Shown piece by piece: positions 1 to 8,121 of a DNA stretch of 53,787 bases. How positions within the stretch are numbered: position 1 is the first letter of the stretch; each line of letters begins with the position of its first letter. Below the pieces are notes generated by a model. That model searched no databases, was not told the DNA's origin, and saw only the letters and a list, made by a program, of their open reading frames with translations. The stretch is from Flavobacterium sp. GTDB lineage: Bacteria > Bacteroidota > Bacteroidia > Flavobacteriales > Flavobacteriaceae. Position numbers and translations under genes: made by a program. The stretch is taken from NCBI RefSeq assembly GCF_025352015.1, contig NZ_JANXUG010000041.1, positions 1 to 53,787 of the forward strand. The letters are read 5' to 3'.

Positions 1-168
1 CATGTTAGTATTCTTTTAAATAAATCTTTAATGATAGTTACTCCGCTTCTATTCGTGGCTAAAGTAATTATTAAAGAGTAATTTTGATTAATTATTTAAA
101 ATCTTGAGATTTAAAATACAATTAAAAAAAATTAACAATCATAACTGTTCGATAAATAATTAATGTAT

Positions 169-176
169 TAAGTTTG
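169..176 (+). promoter_or_regulatory. Candidate -7 box for the T9SS protein gene
   Basis: TAAGTTTG fits the Bacteroidota TAnnTTTG consensus. A weak TGTTCG lies 17 bp upstream (about 146-151). Transcription would begin near 182, which favours the start codon at 198 over the in-frame one at 174. Confidence 0.5.
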
Positions 177-197
177 TATGCTAATAAATCAAATACA

Positions 198-1472
198 ATG
201 AAATCAACATTTTACATTTTATTTTTAACCGTAATTTTTTTAAATATTTTTTCTGCTGTTGCACAAAATAATAAAATTCTTTTTGATGCTACTAAAGCCG
301 AAATGGCAAGTAATGCCGACTGGGTGATTGATGCAGACATACACAACATTTTTTTTAGCAGTACCACTCATTTGCCATACGCTAGCAGTGGATCAGGACA
401 GTCCAATCCTCAAAGGATTCCTACTCCTGCTCAATCAGGCATTACATCTTCTACTGCAGAAACCTATTGGGAAGGTTCTCTATCTGCAATGGCTGTTGAT
501 TGTGCTAAACGCGGTTACATTGTGGAAACATTACCTTTTAACGCACAAATTACTTATGGAAATTCTACAAATGTTCAGGATTTAAGTAATTACAAAGTTT
601 TTGTTGTTGACGAACCGAACATGTCATTTAGTGTTAATGAAAAAGCAGCAATTGTAAATTTTGTTAAAAACGGTGGAGGATTAATGATGATTTCTGATCA
701 TACCATTTCCGATAGAAATTTTGATGGTGTAGATTCTCCTGTAATATGGAATGATTTAATGACCAATAACACAGTTCAAAGCAATCCTTTTGGAATTGCT
801 TTCGATTTACAAAACTTTTCGGGAACCTACGCCAATATGGCTCCTTCTACTAATCCTTATTATAGCAGCATTTTAAATGGCCCTTTTGGTATGGTCAATC
901 AAATAAAATTCACCAACGGAACATCAATGTCTTTAAATACTACCGCAAATAGTTCTGTTAGAGGTTTAGTTTACAAAACATCTGCAACTACTGCAACTAC
1001 AAATGTTTTAATTGCTGCCGCTACTTATCAAGCAGGTAAAGTTTTTGCAATAGGGGATAGTTCTATTCCTGATGACGGAACAGGAGATCCGGGAGATACA
1101 TTATACAATGGTTATACAGGTGATGCTGGCGGTAATCACCAACGATTATTAATGAACGGCATGATTTGGTTAATAACGACAACTTTATCAACAAATGATT
1201 TTGTATCGAATAGTAATCATTTTAGTATTGCACCAAATCCTACTCAAGACAAACAAATTCATTTCACCTTTTCACTTGAGGAAATTCAAAAAACTAAAGT
1301 TTCTTTACTTGATACACTCGGAAGAACTGTAAAAGAAGTAGTGTTTCAAAATGAATTAACTACGGGTATGAACTATCAAGCTATTGATGCCTCTGATTTA
1401 CAAACTGGAATATACATTTGTAAATTTACTACACCAACCAATACAAAATCTTTACAAGTAATTGTAAAATAA
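198..1472 (+). CDS. Secreted protein with T9SS type A sorting domain and amidotransferase-like fold
   Basis: The start at 198 gives 424 residues beginning with a clean signal peptide (MKSTFYILFLTVIFLNIFSA, cleavage near AVAQ). The last 80 or so residues form a T9SS type A sorting domain (FSIAPNPTQDKQ, then ISLLDTLGRTV-like strands, ending in SLQVIVK), so the protein should cross the outer membrane by type IX secretion. The central part (about residues 80-320) has VFVVDEPNMSFS, FVKNGGGLMMISDH and GKVFAIGDSSIPDD, which resembles the DUF4350/class I glutamine amidotransferase-like fold seen in some secreted Bacteroidota proteins. No catalytic cysteine is evident there, so a binding or non-amidotransferase role is likely. 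Sorting domain confident, central fold tentative. Confidence 0.75.
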   Translation: MKSTFYILFLTVIFLNIFSAVAQNNKILFDATKAEMASNADWVIDADIHNIFFSSTTHLPYASSGSGQSNPQRIPTPAQSGITSSTAETYWEGSLSAMAVDCAKRGYIVETLPFNAQITYGNSTNVQDLSNYKVFVVDEPNMSFSVNEKAAIVNFVKNGGGLMMISDHTISDRNFDGVDSPVIWNDLMTNNTVQSNPFGIAFDLQNFSGTYANMAPSTNPYYSSILNGPFGMVNQIKFTNGTSMSLNTTANSSVRGLVYKTSATTATTNVLIAAATYQAGKVFAIGDSSIPDDGTGDPGDTLYNGYTGDAGGNHQRLLMNGMIWLITTTLSTNDFVSNSNHFSIAPNPTQDKQIHFTFSLEEIQKTKVSLLDTLGRTVKEVVFQNELTTGMNYQAIDASDLQTGIYICKFTTPTNTKSLQVIVK

Positions 1473-1490
1473 AGAATAAAGTAATAATTA

Positions 1491-1517
1491 AAAATGGAGC
1501 TTAAAAGCTCCTTTTTT
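1491..1517 (+). terminator. Intrinsic terminator after the T9SS protein gene
   Basis: Hairpin GGAGCTTAAAAGCTCC (1496-1511) is followed by six T residues, 24 bp after the stop codon of the upstream gene. Confidence 0.8.
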
Positions 1518-1590
1518 ATGCGTTTTGCTGAACTTACAGTAGGATTGCTCAAAAACAAAAAAGCTTGAAATTATTTTATCACTTCTAATT

Positions 1591-2166
1591 ATGAAATTAG
1601 TTTTTGCTTCTAACAATTTGAATAAGATAAAAGAAATGCAACTCTTGCTTCCGTCATCTATTCAAATTTTGAGTTTAGAATCTATTGGATGCAATGAAGA
1701 AATTCCTGAAACCGCAACTTCTATTGAAGGAAATGCCATTTTGAAAGCCAATTATGTTACTTCCAACTATGGTTACAATTGTTTTGCTGACGACACTGGA
1801 TTAGAAGTTGAAGCTTTAAATGGTGAACCCGGTGTTTATTCGGCACGTTATGCAGGTGAAAATAGCACTGCTAATGAAAATATGCATAAATTATTGAGTA
1901 AACTTAAGTATGAAACCAACAGAAAAGCCAATTTTAAAACTGTAATTTGTTTAAATCTAAAAGGAAAACAGTATCTTTTTCCAGGCATTATCAATGGAAA
2001 AATTACAAAAGAAAAATTTGGAACCAATGGTTTTGGTTACGACCCAATTTTCGTTGCTGATAGTTTTGATAAAACTTTTGCCGAGCTAACTATAGAAGAA
2101 AAATCAAGCATTAGTCATCGTGGATTGTCAGTGAAACAATTGGTTGAGTTTTGCACTAATTTATAA
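1591..2166 (+). CDS. rdgB: Non-canonical purine NTP pyrophosphatase (RdgB/HAM1)
   Basis: A 191-residue Ham1/RdgB-family enzyme that hydrolyses dITP, XTP and ITP to monophosphates and so keeps deaminated purines out of DNA and RNA. Visible signatures are the N-terminal substrate loop KLVFASNNLNKIKE, the metal-binding FADDTGLEVEALNGEPG with the following YSARYAG, GFGYDPIF, and the C-terminal SHRGLSVKQL. Length is normal for the family. It stands alone between a terminator and the helicase gene and is probably monocistronic. Soluble cytoplasmic protein. Confidence 0.95.
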   Translation: MKLVFASNNLNKIKEMQLLLPSSIQILSLESIGCNEEIPETATSIEGNAILKANYVTSNYGYNCFADDTGLEVEALNGEPGVYSARYAGENSTANENMHKLLSKLKYETNRKANFKTVICLNLKGKQYLFPGIINGKITKEKFGTNGFGYDPIFVADSFDKTFAELTIEEKSSISHRGLSVKQLVEFCTNL

Positions 2167-2261
2167 TTAGTTGCAGTAGGATTTCATTAACCAACAACTA
2201 AAAACCAGCAACTATCTAATTATCAGTAAATAACAAATTAGTTTTTATGGTATTTAAAGTT

Positions 2262-2269
2262 TATCTTTG
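2262..2269 (+). promoter_or_regulatory. Candidate -7 box for the DEAD-box helicase gene
   Basis: TATCTTTG matches TAnnTTTG exactly. A T-rich -33 region (TTTTTA near 2242) lies upstream. The box supports the start at 2291 because the upstream in-frame start at 2267 would fall within the promoter. Confidence 0.6.
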
Positions 2270-2290
2270 CACCAAATTTTAAAATACAAT

Positions 2291-4261
2291 ATGAATAAAT
2301 TTGAACAATTAGGTCTGAATGAATCGTTACTGCTGGCGATCAAAGATCTAGGATTTGAGAATCCGTCAGAAGTGCAACAAAAAGCGATTCCAGCACTATT
2401 GGAACAAAACACCGATTTAGTAGCTTTAGCACAAACAGGTACAGGGAAAACAGCAGCATTTGGTTTTCCGCTAATACAAAAAATTGATGCTGAAGACAGA
2501 AGCACGCAAGCATTAATTTTATCCCCAACGCGTGAGCTTTGTTTACAAATCACTAATGAGATTAAACAATACTCAAAATATGTAAAAGGTTTGAATACCG
2601 TTGCGGTTTATGGTGGTGCTAGCATTACAGAACAAGCCCGAGAAATTAAACGTGGAGCCCAAATTATTGTGGCAACACCAGGAAGAATGCAAGACATGAT
2701 TAATCGTGGTTTGGTTAACATCAAAAACATAAATTTCTGTATTCTTGACGAAGCCGATGAGATGTTGAACATGGGATTCTATGAAGATATCGTTTCAATA
2801 TTATCAGACACTCCAGACGAGAAAAACACTTGGTTATTTTCGGCAACTATGCCTGCAGAAGTAGCGCGCATAGCCAAAAAATTTATGAACAATCCTGCCG
2901 AAGTTACTGTGGGAAGTAAAAATTCAGGTACGGCTACCGTTTCTCATGAATTTTATTGTGTGAATGCACGAGATCGTTACGAAGCTTTGAAAAGATTGGC
3001 AGATGCTAATCCGGATATTTTCTCGGTAGTTTTTTGTAGAACCAAACGCGATACGCAAGCCGTTGCTGAAAAATTAATCGAAGATGGATACAATGCAGCA
3101 GCGTTGCATGGTGATTTATCGCAAGCACAACGTGATGGCGTTATGAAATCGTTTCGTGGTCGTCAAATTCAAATGCTTGTCGCCACAGATGTTGCCGCAC
3201 GTGGCATAGACGTTGATAACATTACACATGTTGTAAACTATCAGTTACCCGATGAAATAGAAACTTATACGCACCGTTCTGGACGTACAGGTCGTGCTGG
3301 GAAACTAGGAACTTCTATCGTAATTATTACCAAAAGTGAATTGCGCAAGATTTCGTCTATCGAAAGAATTATTCAACAAAAATTTCAAGAAAAAACGATT
3401 CCATCTGGAATTGAAATCTGCGAAATCCAATTATTACATTTAGCCAATAAAATTAAAGATACCGAAGTTGACCATGAGATAGACAATTATCTCCCGGCAA
3501 TCAATGAAGTTTTGGATGGTTTATCGAAAGAAGAATTAATTAAGAAAATGGTTTCGGTTGAATTTAACCGATTCATCAACTACTATAAAAAGAAACGTGA
3601 TTTATCAGGCGAAAAAGGCAGTGAAAGAAGCGAACGTAGTTCTGAACCAAGAGAAATCAGAGCCGGAGATCCTGTTCGTTATTTCGTAAACATCGGTTCA
3701 AGAGATGATTTTGATTGGATGCAATTAAAAGATTTCTTGAAAGACACGCTTGATTTAGGTCGCGATGATGTCTTTAAAGTAGATGTAAAAGAAGGTTTTT
3801 CATTTTTTAATACCGATGGGGAACATGCAGAAAAAGTAATGTCAGTCCTTAACGGATTTGATATGAATGGAAGAAGAATCAACGTTGAAATCTCTAAAAA
3901 TGATGGTGGAAGTCGTGAAAGACGTGACCATAACGGTCGAAGTGGCGGCGGATTTGGTGGCGGTAGAAGTTCAGGTGGTTTTAGAGGAGAACGTAGCGCA
4001 GGTGGAGACAGAAGAAATTCAGGTGGCGGAAGTTTTGGACCCAGAAAAGAAACTGGTTTTAAAAGCGATAGAAATGCTGCACCAAGAGAAAATACAGACA
4101 GACCAAGAAGAGAAAGTGGTTTTAATCGTGACAGCGCTCCAAGAAGAGAGCCAGGTTCAGCACAAAGAGAAGGCCTTGCTCCAAGACGATCAGAAGGCAG
4201 CGATAGACCAGCTGGACGTTCTTTTGATGACGCTAAAACGAGAAGACCAAGAAAAAGTTAA
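2291..4261 (+). CDS. deaD: DEAD-box ATP-dependent RNA helicase with DbpA-like RNA-binding domain
   Basis: With ATG 2291 the protein has 656 residues. Helicase motifs appear in order: Q motif FENPSEVQQKAIP, Walker A AQTGTGKT (residues 47-54), PTRELCLQI, ATPGR, LDEADEM (motif II), SATMP (III), ATDVAARGIDV (V) and HRSGRTGRAG (VI). A DbpA-type RNA-binding domain follows (RYFVNIGSRDDFDW to RRINVEISKND), then a disordered Arg/Gly-rich tail of about 120 residues with GGG, RGE and RRE repeats. This is the CsdA/DeaD architecture, used for cold-stress RNA unwinding, ribosome assembly and mRNA turnover. A terminator follows it. Confidence 0.93.
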   Translation: MNKFEQLGLNESLLLAIKDLGFENPSEVQQKAIPALLEQNTDLVALAQTGTGKTAAFGFPLIQKIDAEDRSTQALILSPTRELCLQITNEIKQYSKYVKGLNTVAVYGGASITEQAREIKRGAQIIVATPGRMQDMINRGLVNIKNINFCILDEADEMLNMGFYEDIVSILSDTPDEKNTWLFSATMPAEVARIAKKFMNNPAEVTVGSKNSGTATVSHEFYCVNARDRYEALKRLADANPDIFSVVFCRTKRDTQAVAEKLIEDGYNAAALHGDLSQAQRDGVMKSFRGRQIQMLVATDVAARGIDVDNITHVVNYQLPDEIETYTHRSGRTGRAGKLGTSIVIITKSELRKISSIERIIQQKFQEKTIPSGIEICEIQLLHLANKIKDTEVDHEIDNYLPAINEVLDGLSKEELIKKMVSVEFNRFINYYKKKRDLSGEKGSERSERSSEPREIRAGDPVRYFVNIGSRDDFDWMQLKDFLKDTLDLGRDDVFKVDVKEGFSFFNTDGEHAEKVMSVLNGFDMNGRRINVEISKNDGGSRERRDHNGRSGGGFGGGRSSGGFRGERSAGGDRRNSGGGSFGPRKETGFKSDRNAAPRENTDRPRRESGFNRDSAPRREPGSAQREGLAPRRSEGSDRPAGRSFDDAKTRRPRKS

Positions 4262-4314
4262 CGCTTTTAAATTATAAAAACAAAAGTTCAAAATTCAATA
4301 ATTTGGGATTTCAT

Positions 4315-4351
4315 AAAAACTCTGATTTCTTAACAAAATCAGAGTTTTTTT
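4315..4351 (+). terminator. Intrinsic terminator after deaD
   Basis: Stem AAAACTCTGATTT paired with AAATCAGAGTTTT, a short loop, and a T tract to 4351. It lies about 55 bp past the deaD stop codon. Confidence 0.85.
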
Positions 4352-4471
4352 ATTTGTTCAATAACAGGAGTTATACGATTTATAATTTTTGGATTTTGTT
4401 AATTTTGTTCTAATTCTAAAGCCAAACTGCAAAATATCTTAAAAGAGTTTCATACTTTTAAACCGTTAAAA

Positions 4472-5245
4472 ATGGCTATGAGATATTTCACGCTTTTCTA
4501 TTTATTTATTTTTTATATTGGTGCATCGGCACAAAACAATTCAATAACTCAAAAAGTTAACGGAACCATTATCAACGACAATACTTTATTACTAATACCC
4601 AACGCAAATGTAATCAACATTAATAAAGTAAAAGGAGTTATAACTGATGTTAGAGGTTTTTTTGAATTAGAAGTTAGTGTAAATGACACCTTGCATATTT
4701 CGTTGTTAGGCTACCAATCATTGCGTGTGAGAGTGACTAATGACTGGCTCAAAAACGGCACTGCCAAAATACAACTGACCGAAAAAGCAATTGCTTTAGA
4801 AGAAGTAATTGTAAAAAAATATGACTTAACAGGCTACCTCGAAATTGATTCCAAATTGATTCCTGACAAAGATAATTTTCGTTACAGTATTTCAGGTTTA
4901 TCGCAAGGATATGAAACAGGCGAAACCTCTCCGGGCGCATTCTCAAGAGTTTTAGGCTCAATTTTTAATCCATCAGATATGCTATATAATTTCTTTGGCA
5001 ACAAATCCAGTGAGCTTAAGAAACTTAAGAAGATGAAAAAGGATGATACGGTTAGGCATCTCTTGGAATCTAAATTTGATAGGGAAACCTTGGGTGTATT
5101 GCTGGGTGTTGACAAAAAAGAAATAGCTGAAATTCTTACCCGTTGTAGTTATTCTGAAGAGTTTATCAAAACTGCAAACGATTTACAAATCATGGATGCT
5201 ATTAGTGAGTGCTACGAGCAGTACAAGGTCTTGAAGAAGAAATAA
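4472..5245 (+). CDS. Exported protein with carboxypeptidase-regulatory-like domain
   Basis: 257 residues with an N-terminal signal peptide (FYLFIFYIGASAQ), then a CarboxypepD_reg-like beta-sandwich at about residues 28-115: VNGTIINDNTLLLIPNANV, VITDVRGFFELEVSVNDTL, ISLLGYQSLRVRV, ending in ALEEVIVKK. That domain usually sits at the N-terminus of TonB-dependent receptors, but no plug or barrel follows. Instead there are about 140 residues, helical and Lys-rich near 175-190 (SSELKKLKKMKKDD), which I do not recognise. ATG 4472 and ATG 4478 are both possible. Probably periplasmic; function unknown. Confidence 0.7.
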   Translation: MAMRYFTLFYLFIFYIGASAQNNSITQKVNGTIINDNTLLLIPNANVININKVKGVITDVRGFFELEVSVNDTLHISLLGYQSLRVRVTNDWLKNGTAKIQLTEKAIALEEVIVKKYDLTGYLEIDSKLIPDKDNFRYSISGLSQGYETGETSPGAFSRVLGSIFNPSDMLYNFFGNKSSELKKLKKMKKDDTVRHLLESKFDRETLGVLLGVDKKEIAEILTRCSYSEEFIKTANDLQIMDAISECYEQYKVLKKK

Positions 5246-5248
5246 TCA

Positions 5249-5905
5249 TTATTTCGTTGCATAATACCGTTCTTCAACTTGTTTAATATCCTTAATGGTG
5301 TTTTTAGCCCATTGAATGCGCTTTTCTAACAACTCTTCTTCCGTAAGTTGCCATTTGATGTTTGTTTGACGTAACCGCGTTGTGATGTCCTGAATAATAA
5401 TTGCTGCCGAAACTGATATATTCAAACTTTCAGTAAAACCAACCATCGGAATTTTCAAGAAACCATCCGCTTGACTCATAACTTCTTCTGAAAGACCTTC
5501 TTTTTCGGTGCCAAAAAACAAAGCACTTTTATTAGTTATATCAAAATCTTGTAACAAACAGGAATCATTGTGAGGCGTGGTGGCAATAATTTGATAGCCT
5601 TTGTTTTTGAGGCTTTTCATGCAATGGGAAATAGTTGAAAATTTATTAATATCAACCCATTTTTGAGCACCCATAGCTATTTCTTTGTCAATGTTTTTAC
5701 CAAAACGTTGCTCTATGATATTAATTTCCTGAATTCCAAAAACCTCACAACTGCGCATGACCGCACTCGTATTATGAAACTGAAAGAGATCTTCCACCAC
5801 TATCGTAAAATGATTGGTTCTATTTGCCAATATGGTTTTAAAGCGTTCTTTGCGATTGTCGGTTATGAATTCTTCTAGGTAAGTAAGAAAATCGAGGTCA
5901 ATCAT
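5249..5905 (-). CDS. trmH: tRNA/rRNA 2'-O-methyltransferase, TrmH/SpoU family
   Basis: A 218-residue SpoU-type SAM-dependent methyltransferase. It shows SPOUT trefoil-knot motifs: motif 1 HNTSAVMRSCEVFGI, motif 2 ALFFGTEKEGLS, and motif 3 IPMVGFTESLNISVSAAI. The N-terminal extension (DLDFLTYLEEFITDNRKERF) and overall length match TrmH, which methylates the 2'-O of G18 in tRNA. It is divergent from the sirtuin gene, with 56 bp between start codons, and its stop lies 3 bp from the convergent upstream gene. Exact substrate is inferred from family resemblance. Confidence 0.85.
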   Translation of the reverse strand: MIDLDFLTYLEEFITDNRKERFKTILANRTNHFTIVVEDLFQFHNTSAVMRSCEVFGIQEINIIEQRFGKNIDKEIAMGAQKWVDINKFSTISHCMKSLKNKGYQIIATTPHNDSCLLQDFDITNKSALFFGTEKEGLSEEVMSQADGFLKIPMVGFTESLNISVSAAIIIQDITTRLRQTNIKWQLTEEELLEKRIQWAKNTIKDIKQVEERYYATK

Positions 5906-5919
5906 GATATGAGTTTTGT

Positions 5920-5927
5920 CAAAAATA
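5920..5927 (-). promoter_or_regulatory. Candidate -7 box for trmH
   Basis: On the minus strand this reads TATTTTTG, a match to TAnnTTTG, 14 bp before the trmH ATG. Confidence 0.45.
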
Positions 5928-5961
5928 ACAAAAATGTATAATTTTACTTTAAATTTATAAA

Positions 5962-6651
5962 ATGAAAAAGAAACTAGTTGTTTTAACAGGAGCTGGAATT
6001 TCTGCGGAAAGCGGAATTAAAACCTTTCGCGATGCTGATGGATTATGGGAAGGTCATAATGTTATGGATGTTGCGTCGCCTGAAGGTTGGCAAAGGAACA
6101 CAGCATTGGTTTTGGATTTTTATAACCAACGCCGCAGACAGTTACTTCAAGTAAAACCAAATCTTGGGCATACTACTTTGGCTGAACTCGAAAATGATTT
6201 TCATGTGCATATTATCACTCAAAATGTAGACAATTTGCATGAGCAGGCGGGTAGCATTAATGTTTTGCATTTGCATGGCGAGCTATTAAAAGTACGAAGC
6301 ACTAAAAACGAAGATTATATTTTAGACTGGCAGTACGATTTAATCCTTGGAGATGCTGATGATGAAGGCAATCAGTTGCGCCCACATATTGTTTGGTTTG
6401 GTGAAATGGTTCCAGCTTTAGAAGAAGCAATAAGCATCATAGAACAAGCAGACTATGTAGCTGTTATTGGTACATCACTTCAGGTTTACCCGGCCGCAAG
6501 TTTGATGCATTATGCGAATCCAAAGACTAAAGTTTTTTACATCGATCCAAGACCGGCAAGCATTAATAATTTGCAAAATCCGCTGGAAGTTATTCCGATG
6601 AACGCTACTGAAGGAGTACCATTATTACGAGCGAAGTTGTTGAAAAGATAA
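5962..6651 (+). CDS. cobB: NAD-dependent protein deacylase (sirtuin, CobB-like) without zinc cysteines
   Basis: 229 residues of Sir2 fold. NAD-binding GAGISAESGIKTFRDADGLW, TQNVDNLHEQAG, the catalytic His105 in LHLHGEL, and GTSLQVYPAA are all present. Tyr54 and Arg57 (FYNQRRRQ) match the class III pair that selects succinyl/malonyl-lysine in CobB and SIRT5. The region after HGEL, where most sirtuins carry a four-cysteine zinc ribbon, has no cysteine at all (residues 106-145). It should remove acyl groups from lysines, consuming NAD and releasing O-acyl-ADP-ribose. Likely monocistronic. Confidence 0.9.
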   Translation: MKKKLVVLTGAGISAESGIKTFRDADGLWEGHNVMDVASPEGWQRNTALVLDFYNQRRRQLLQVKPNLGHTTLAELENDFHVHIITQNVDNLHEQAGSINVLHLHGELLKVRSTKNEDYILDWQYDLILGDADDEGNQLRPHIVWFGEMVPALEEAISIIEQADYVAVIGTSLQVYPAASLMHYANPKTKVFYIDPRPASINNLQNPLEVIPMNATEGVPLLRAKLLKR

Positions 6652-6741
6652 TAGAGGACAAAAAGACAAGAGACAGTCTGTTCTCTCTTCATCGATTATT
6701 ATTTTCTATCTTCTATTCTCTATATTCTAAATAGGAATACC

Positions 6742-6749
6742 TAAATTTG
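6742..6749 (+). promoter_or_regulatory. Candidate -7 box for purB
   Basis: TAAATTTG matches TAnnTTTG, 27 bp before the ATG at 6777. It overlaps the TTG at 6747 that would otherwise extend the reading frame, which argues for the later start. Confidence 0.5.
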
Positions 6750-6776
6750 CATCCTTCAACAACACAACCACTACAT

Positions 6777-8120
6777 ATGTCATTAACACCACTAAACGCC
6801 GTTTCACCCATTGACGGAAGATATAGAAGCAAAACCAAAACGCTTTCTAACTATTTCTCCGAAGAAGCACTAATCAAATACCGAGTTTTGGTGGAAGTTG
6901 AGTATTTCATTGCGCTATGTGAGGCCGATTTGCCGCAACTAAAAGGAGTTGATTCTGCTGTTTTTGGCAGCTTGCGTAATCTATATAAAAACTTTACAAC
7001 CGAAGATGCTCATTGGATAAAAGACACCGAAAAAACGACCAATCACGATGTAAAGGCAGTTGAATATTTTATCAAGGAAAAGTTTGAAGGGTTAGGATTA
7101 TCAACTTACAAAGAGTTTATTCATTTTGGTTTAACCTCACAAGACATCAATAATACCGCTATTCCGCTATCAACAAAGGAAGCGTTTCAGGAAGTATATT
7201 TAAAAGCATTAATCGGATTAGTCGCAAAACTAAAGGAATTGGCAATGGAATGGAAAGACATTCCGATGTTAGCTAGAACACACGGACAACCAGCGTCGCC
7301 AACACGGTTAGGGAAAGAGATTTTAGTTTTTGTAGAACGTCTGGAAGAACAAATGCGTTTGTTGTTTAACATTCCGTTTGCGGCTAAGTTTGGTGGAGCC
7401 ACAGGGAATTTCAATGCGCACCATGTTGCATATCCAAATGTAGACTGGAAACAGTTTGGTACCACTTTCGTGGAAAACACTCTCGGTTTACAACATTCAT
7501 TTCCAACGACTCAAATAGAACATTATGATCATTTTGCAGCATTTTTTGATGCGCTGAAAAGAATCAACAATATCGTCATCGATTTGGATAGAGATATCTG
7601 GACGTATGTTTCGATGGAATATTTTAAACAAAAAATTAAAGAGGGCGAAATAGGTTCCTCGGCGATGCCTCACAAAGTAAACCCAATTGATTTTGAAAAC
7701 TCGGAAGGTAATTTGGGAATTGCCAATTCAATATTCGAGCATCTTTCAGCAAAATTGCCCATTTCAAGATTGCAACGTGATTTGACTGACAGCACAGTGT
7801 TGCGGAATATTGGAGTTCCAATCGGACATACCTTAATTGCTTTCGATGCAACATTAAATGGGTTGAACAAATTAGTCTTAAACGAATATAAATTTGCGGA
7901 GGATTTAGAGAAAAACTGGGCTGTAGTTGCCGAAGCTATTCAAACCATTTTACGTCGCGAAAGATATCCAAATCCGTATGAAGCATTGAAAAGTCTAACC
8001 AGAACCAATTCTGTCATCGATAAAAACGCAATTCATGATTTTATAAAATCATTAGATGTTACTGATGTAATCAAAGCTGAATTAATGCTGATTACGCCTA
8101 GTAATTATACTGGAATTTAG
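6777..8120 (+). CDS. purB: Adenylosuccinate lyase
   Basis: The ATG at 6777 gives 447 residues beginning MSLTPLNAVSPIDGRY, close to the 456 of E. coli PurB. It catalyses two fumarate-releasing steps: SAICAR to AICAR, and adenylosuccinate to AMP. Visible motifs are TTNHDVKAVEYF, the HFGLTSQDINNTA loop, ARTHGQPASPT, and the fumarase/aspartase superfamily signature GSSAMPHKVNPIDFENSEGN containing the mobile catalytic Ser. It lies near guaB and pyrD but on the opposite strand, so no operon is implied. Confidence 0.96.
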   Translation: MSLTPLNAVSPIDGRYRSKTKTLSNYFSEEALIKYRVLVEVEYFIALCEADLPQLKGVDSAVFGSLRNLYKNFTTEDAHWIKDTEKTTNHDVKAVEYFIKEKFEGLGLSTYKEFIHFGLTSQDINNTAIPLSTKEAFQEVYLKALIGLVAKLKELAMEWKDIPMLARTHGQPASPTRLGKEILVFVERLEEQMRLLFNIPFAAKFGGATGNFNAHHVAYPNVDWKQFGTTFVENTLGLQHSFPTTQIEHYDHFAAFFDALKRINNIVIDLDRDIWTYVSMEYFKQKIKEGEIGSSAMPHKVNPIDFENSEGNLGIANSIFEHLSAKLPISRLQRDLTDSTVLRNIGVPIGHTLIAFDATLNGLNKLVLNEYKFAEDLEKNWAVVAEAIQTILRRERYPNPYEALKSLTRTNSVIDKNAIHDFIKSLDVTDVIKAELMLITPSNYTGI

Positions 8121-8121
8121 T

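Noticed and set aside
1..173. Possible start of a minus-strand gene at the left edge (CAT at 1-3)
   Set aside because: Only the start codon would be inside the window, so nothing can be supported.
2254..2553. Minus-strand frame over the helicase start
   Set aside because: Lies fully over deaD in the opposite direction with no conserved motif.
3867..4277. Long plus-strand frame overlapping the deaD tail
   Set aside because: It is the +1 shadow of the Arg/Gly-rich repeats and has low-complexity Glu/Val-rich sequence with no homology features.
6652..6740. Repeated pyrimidine-rich words between the sirtuin gene and purB
   Set aside because: AGAGACAGTCTGTTCTCT is only an imperfect hairpin with no T tract; probably a dispersed filler sequence.
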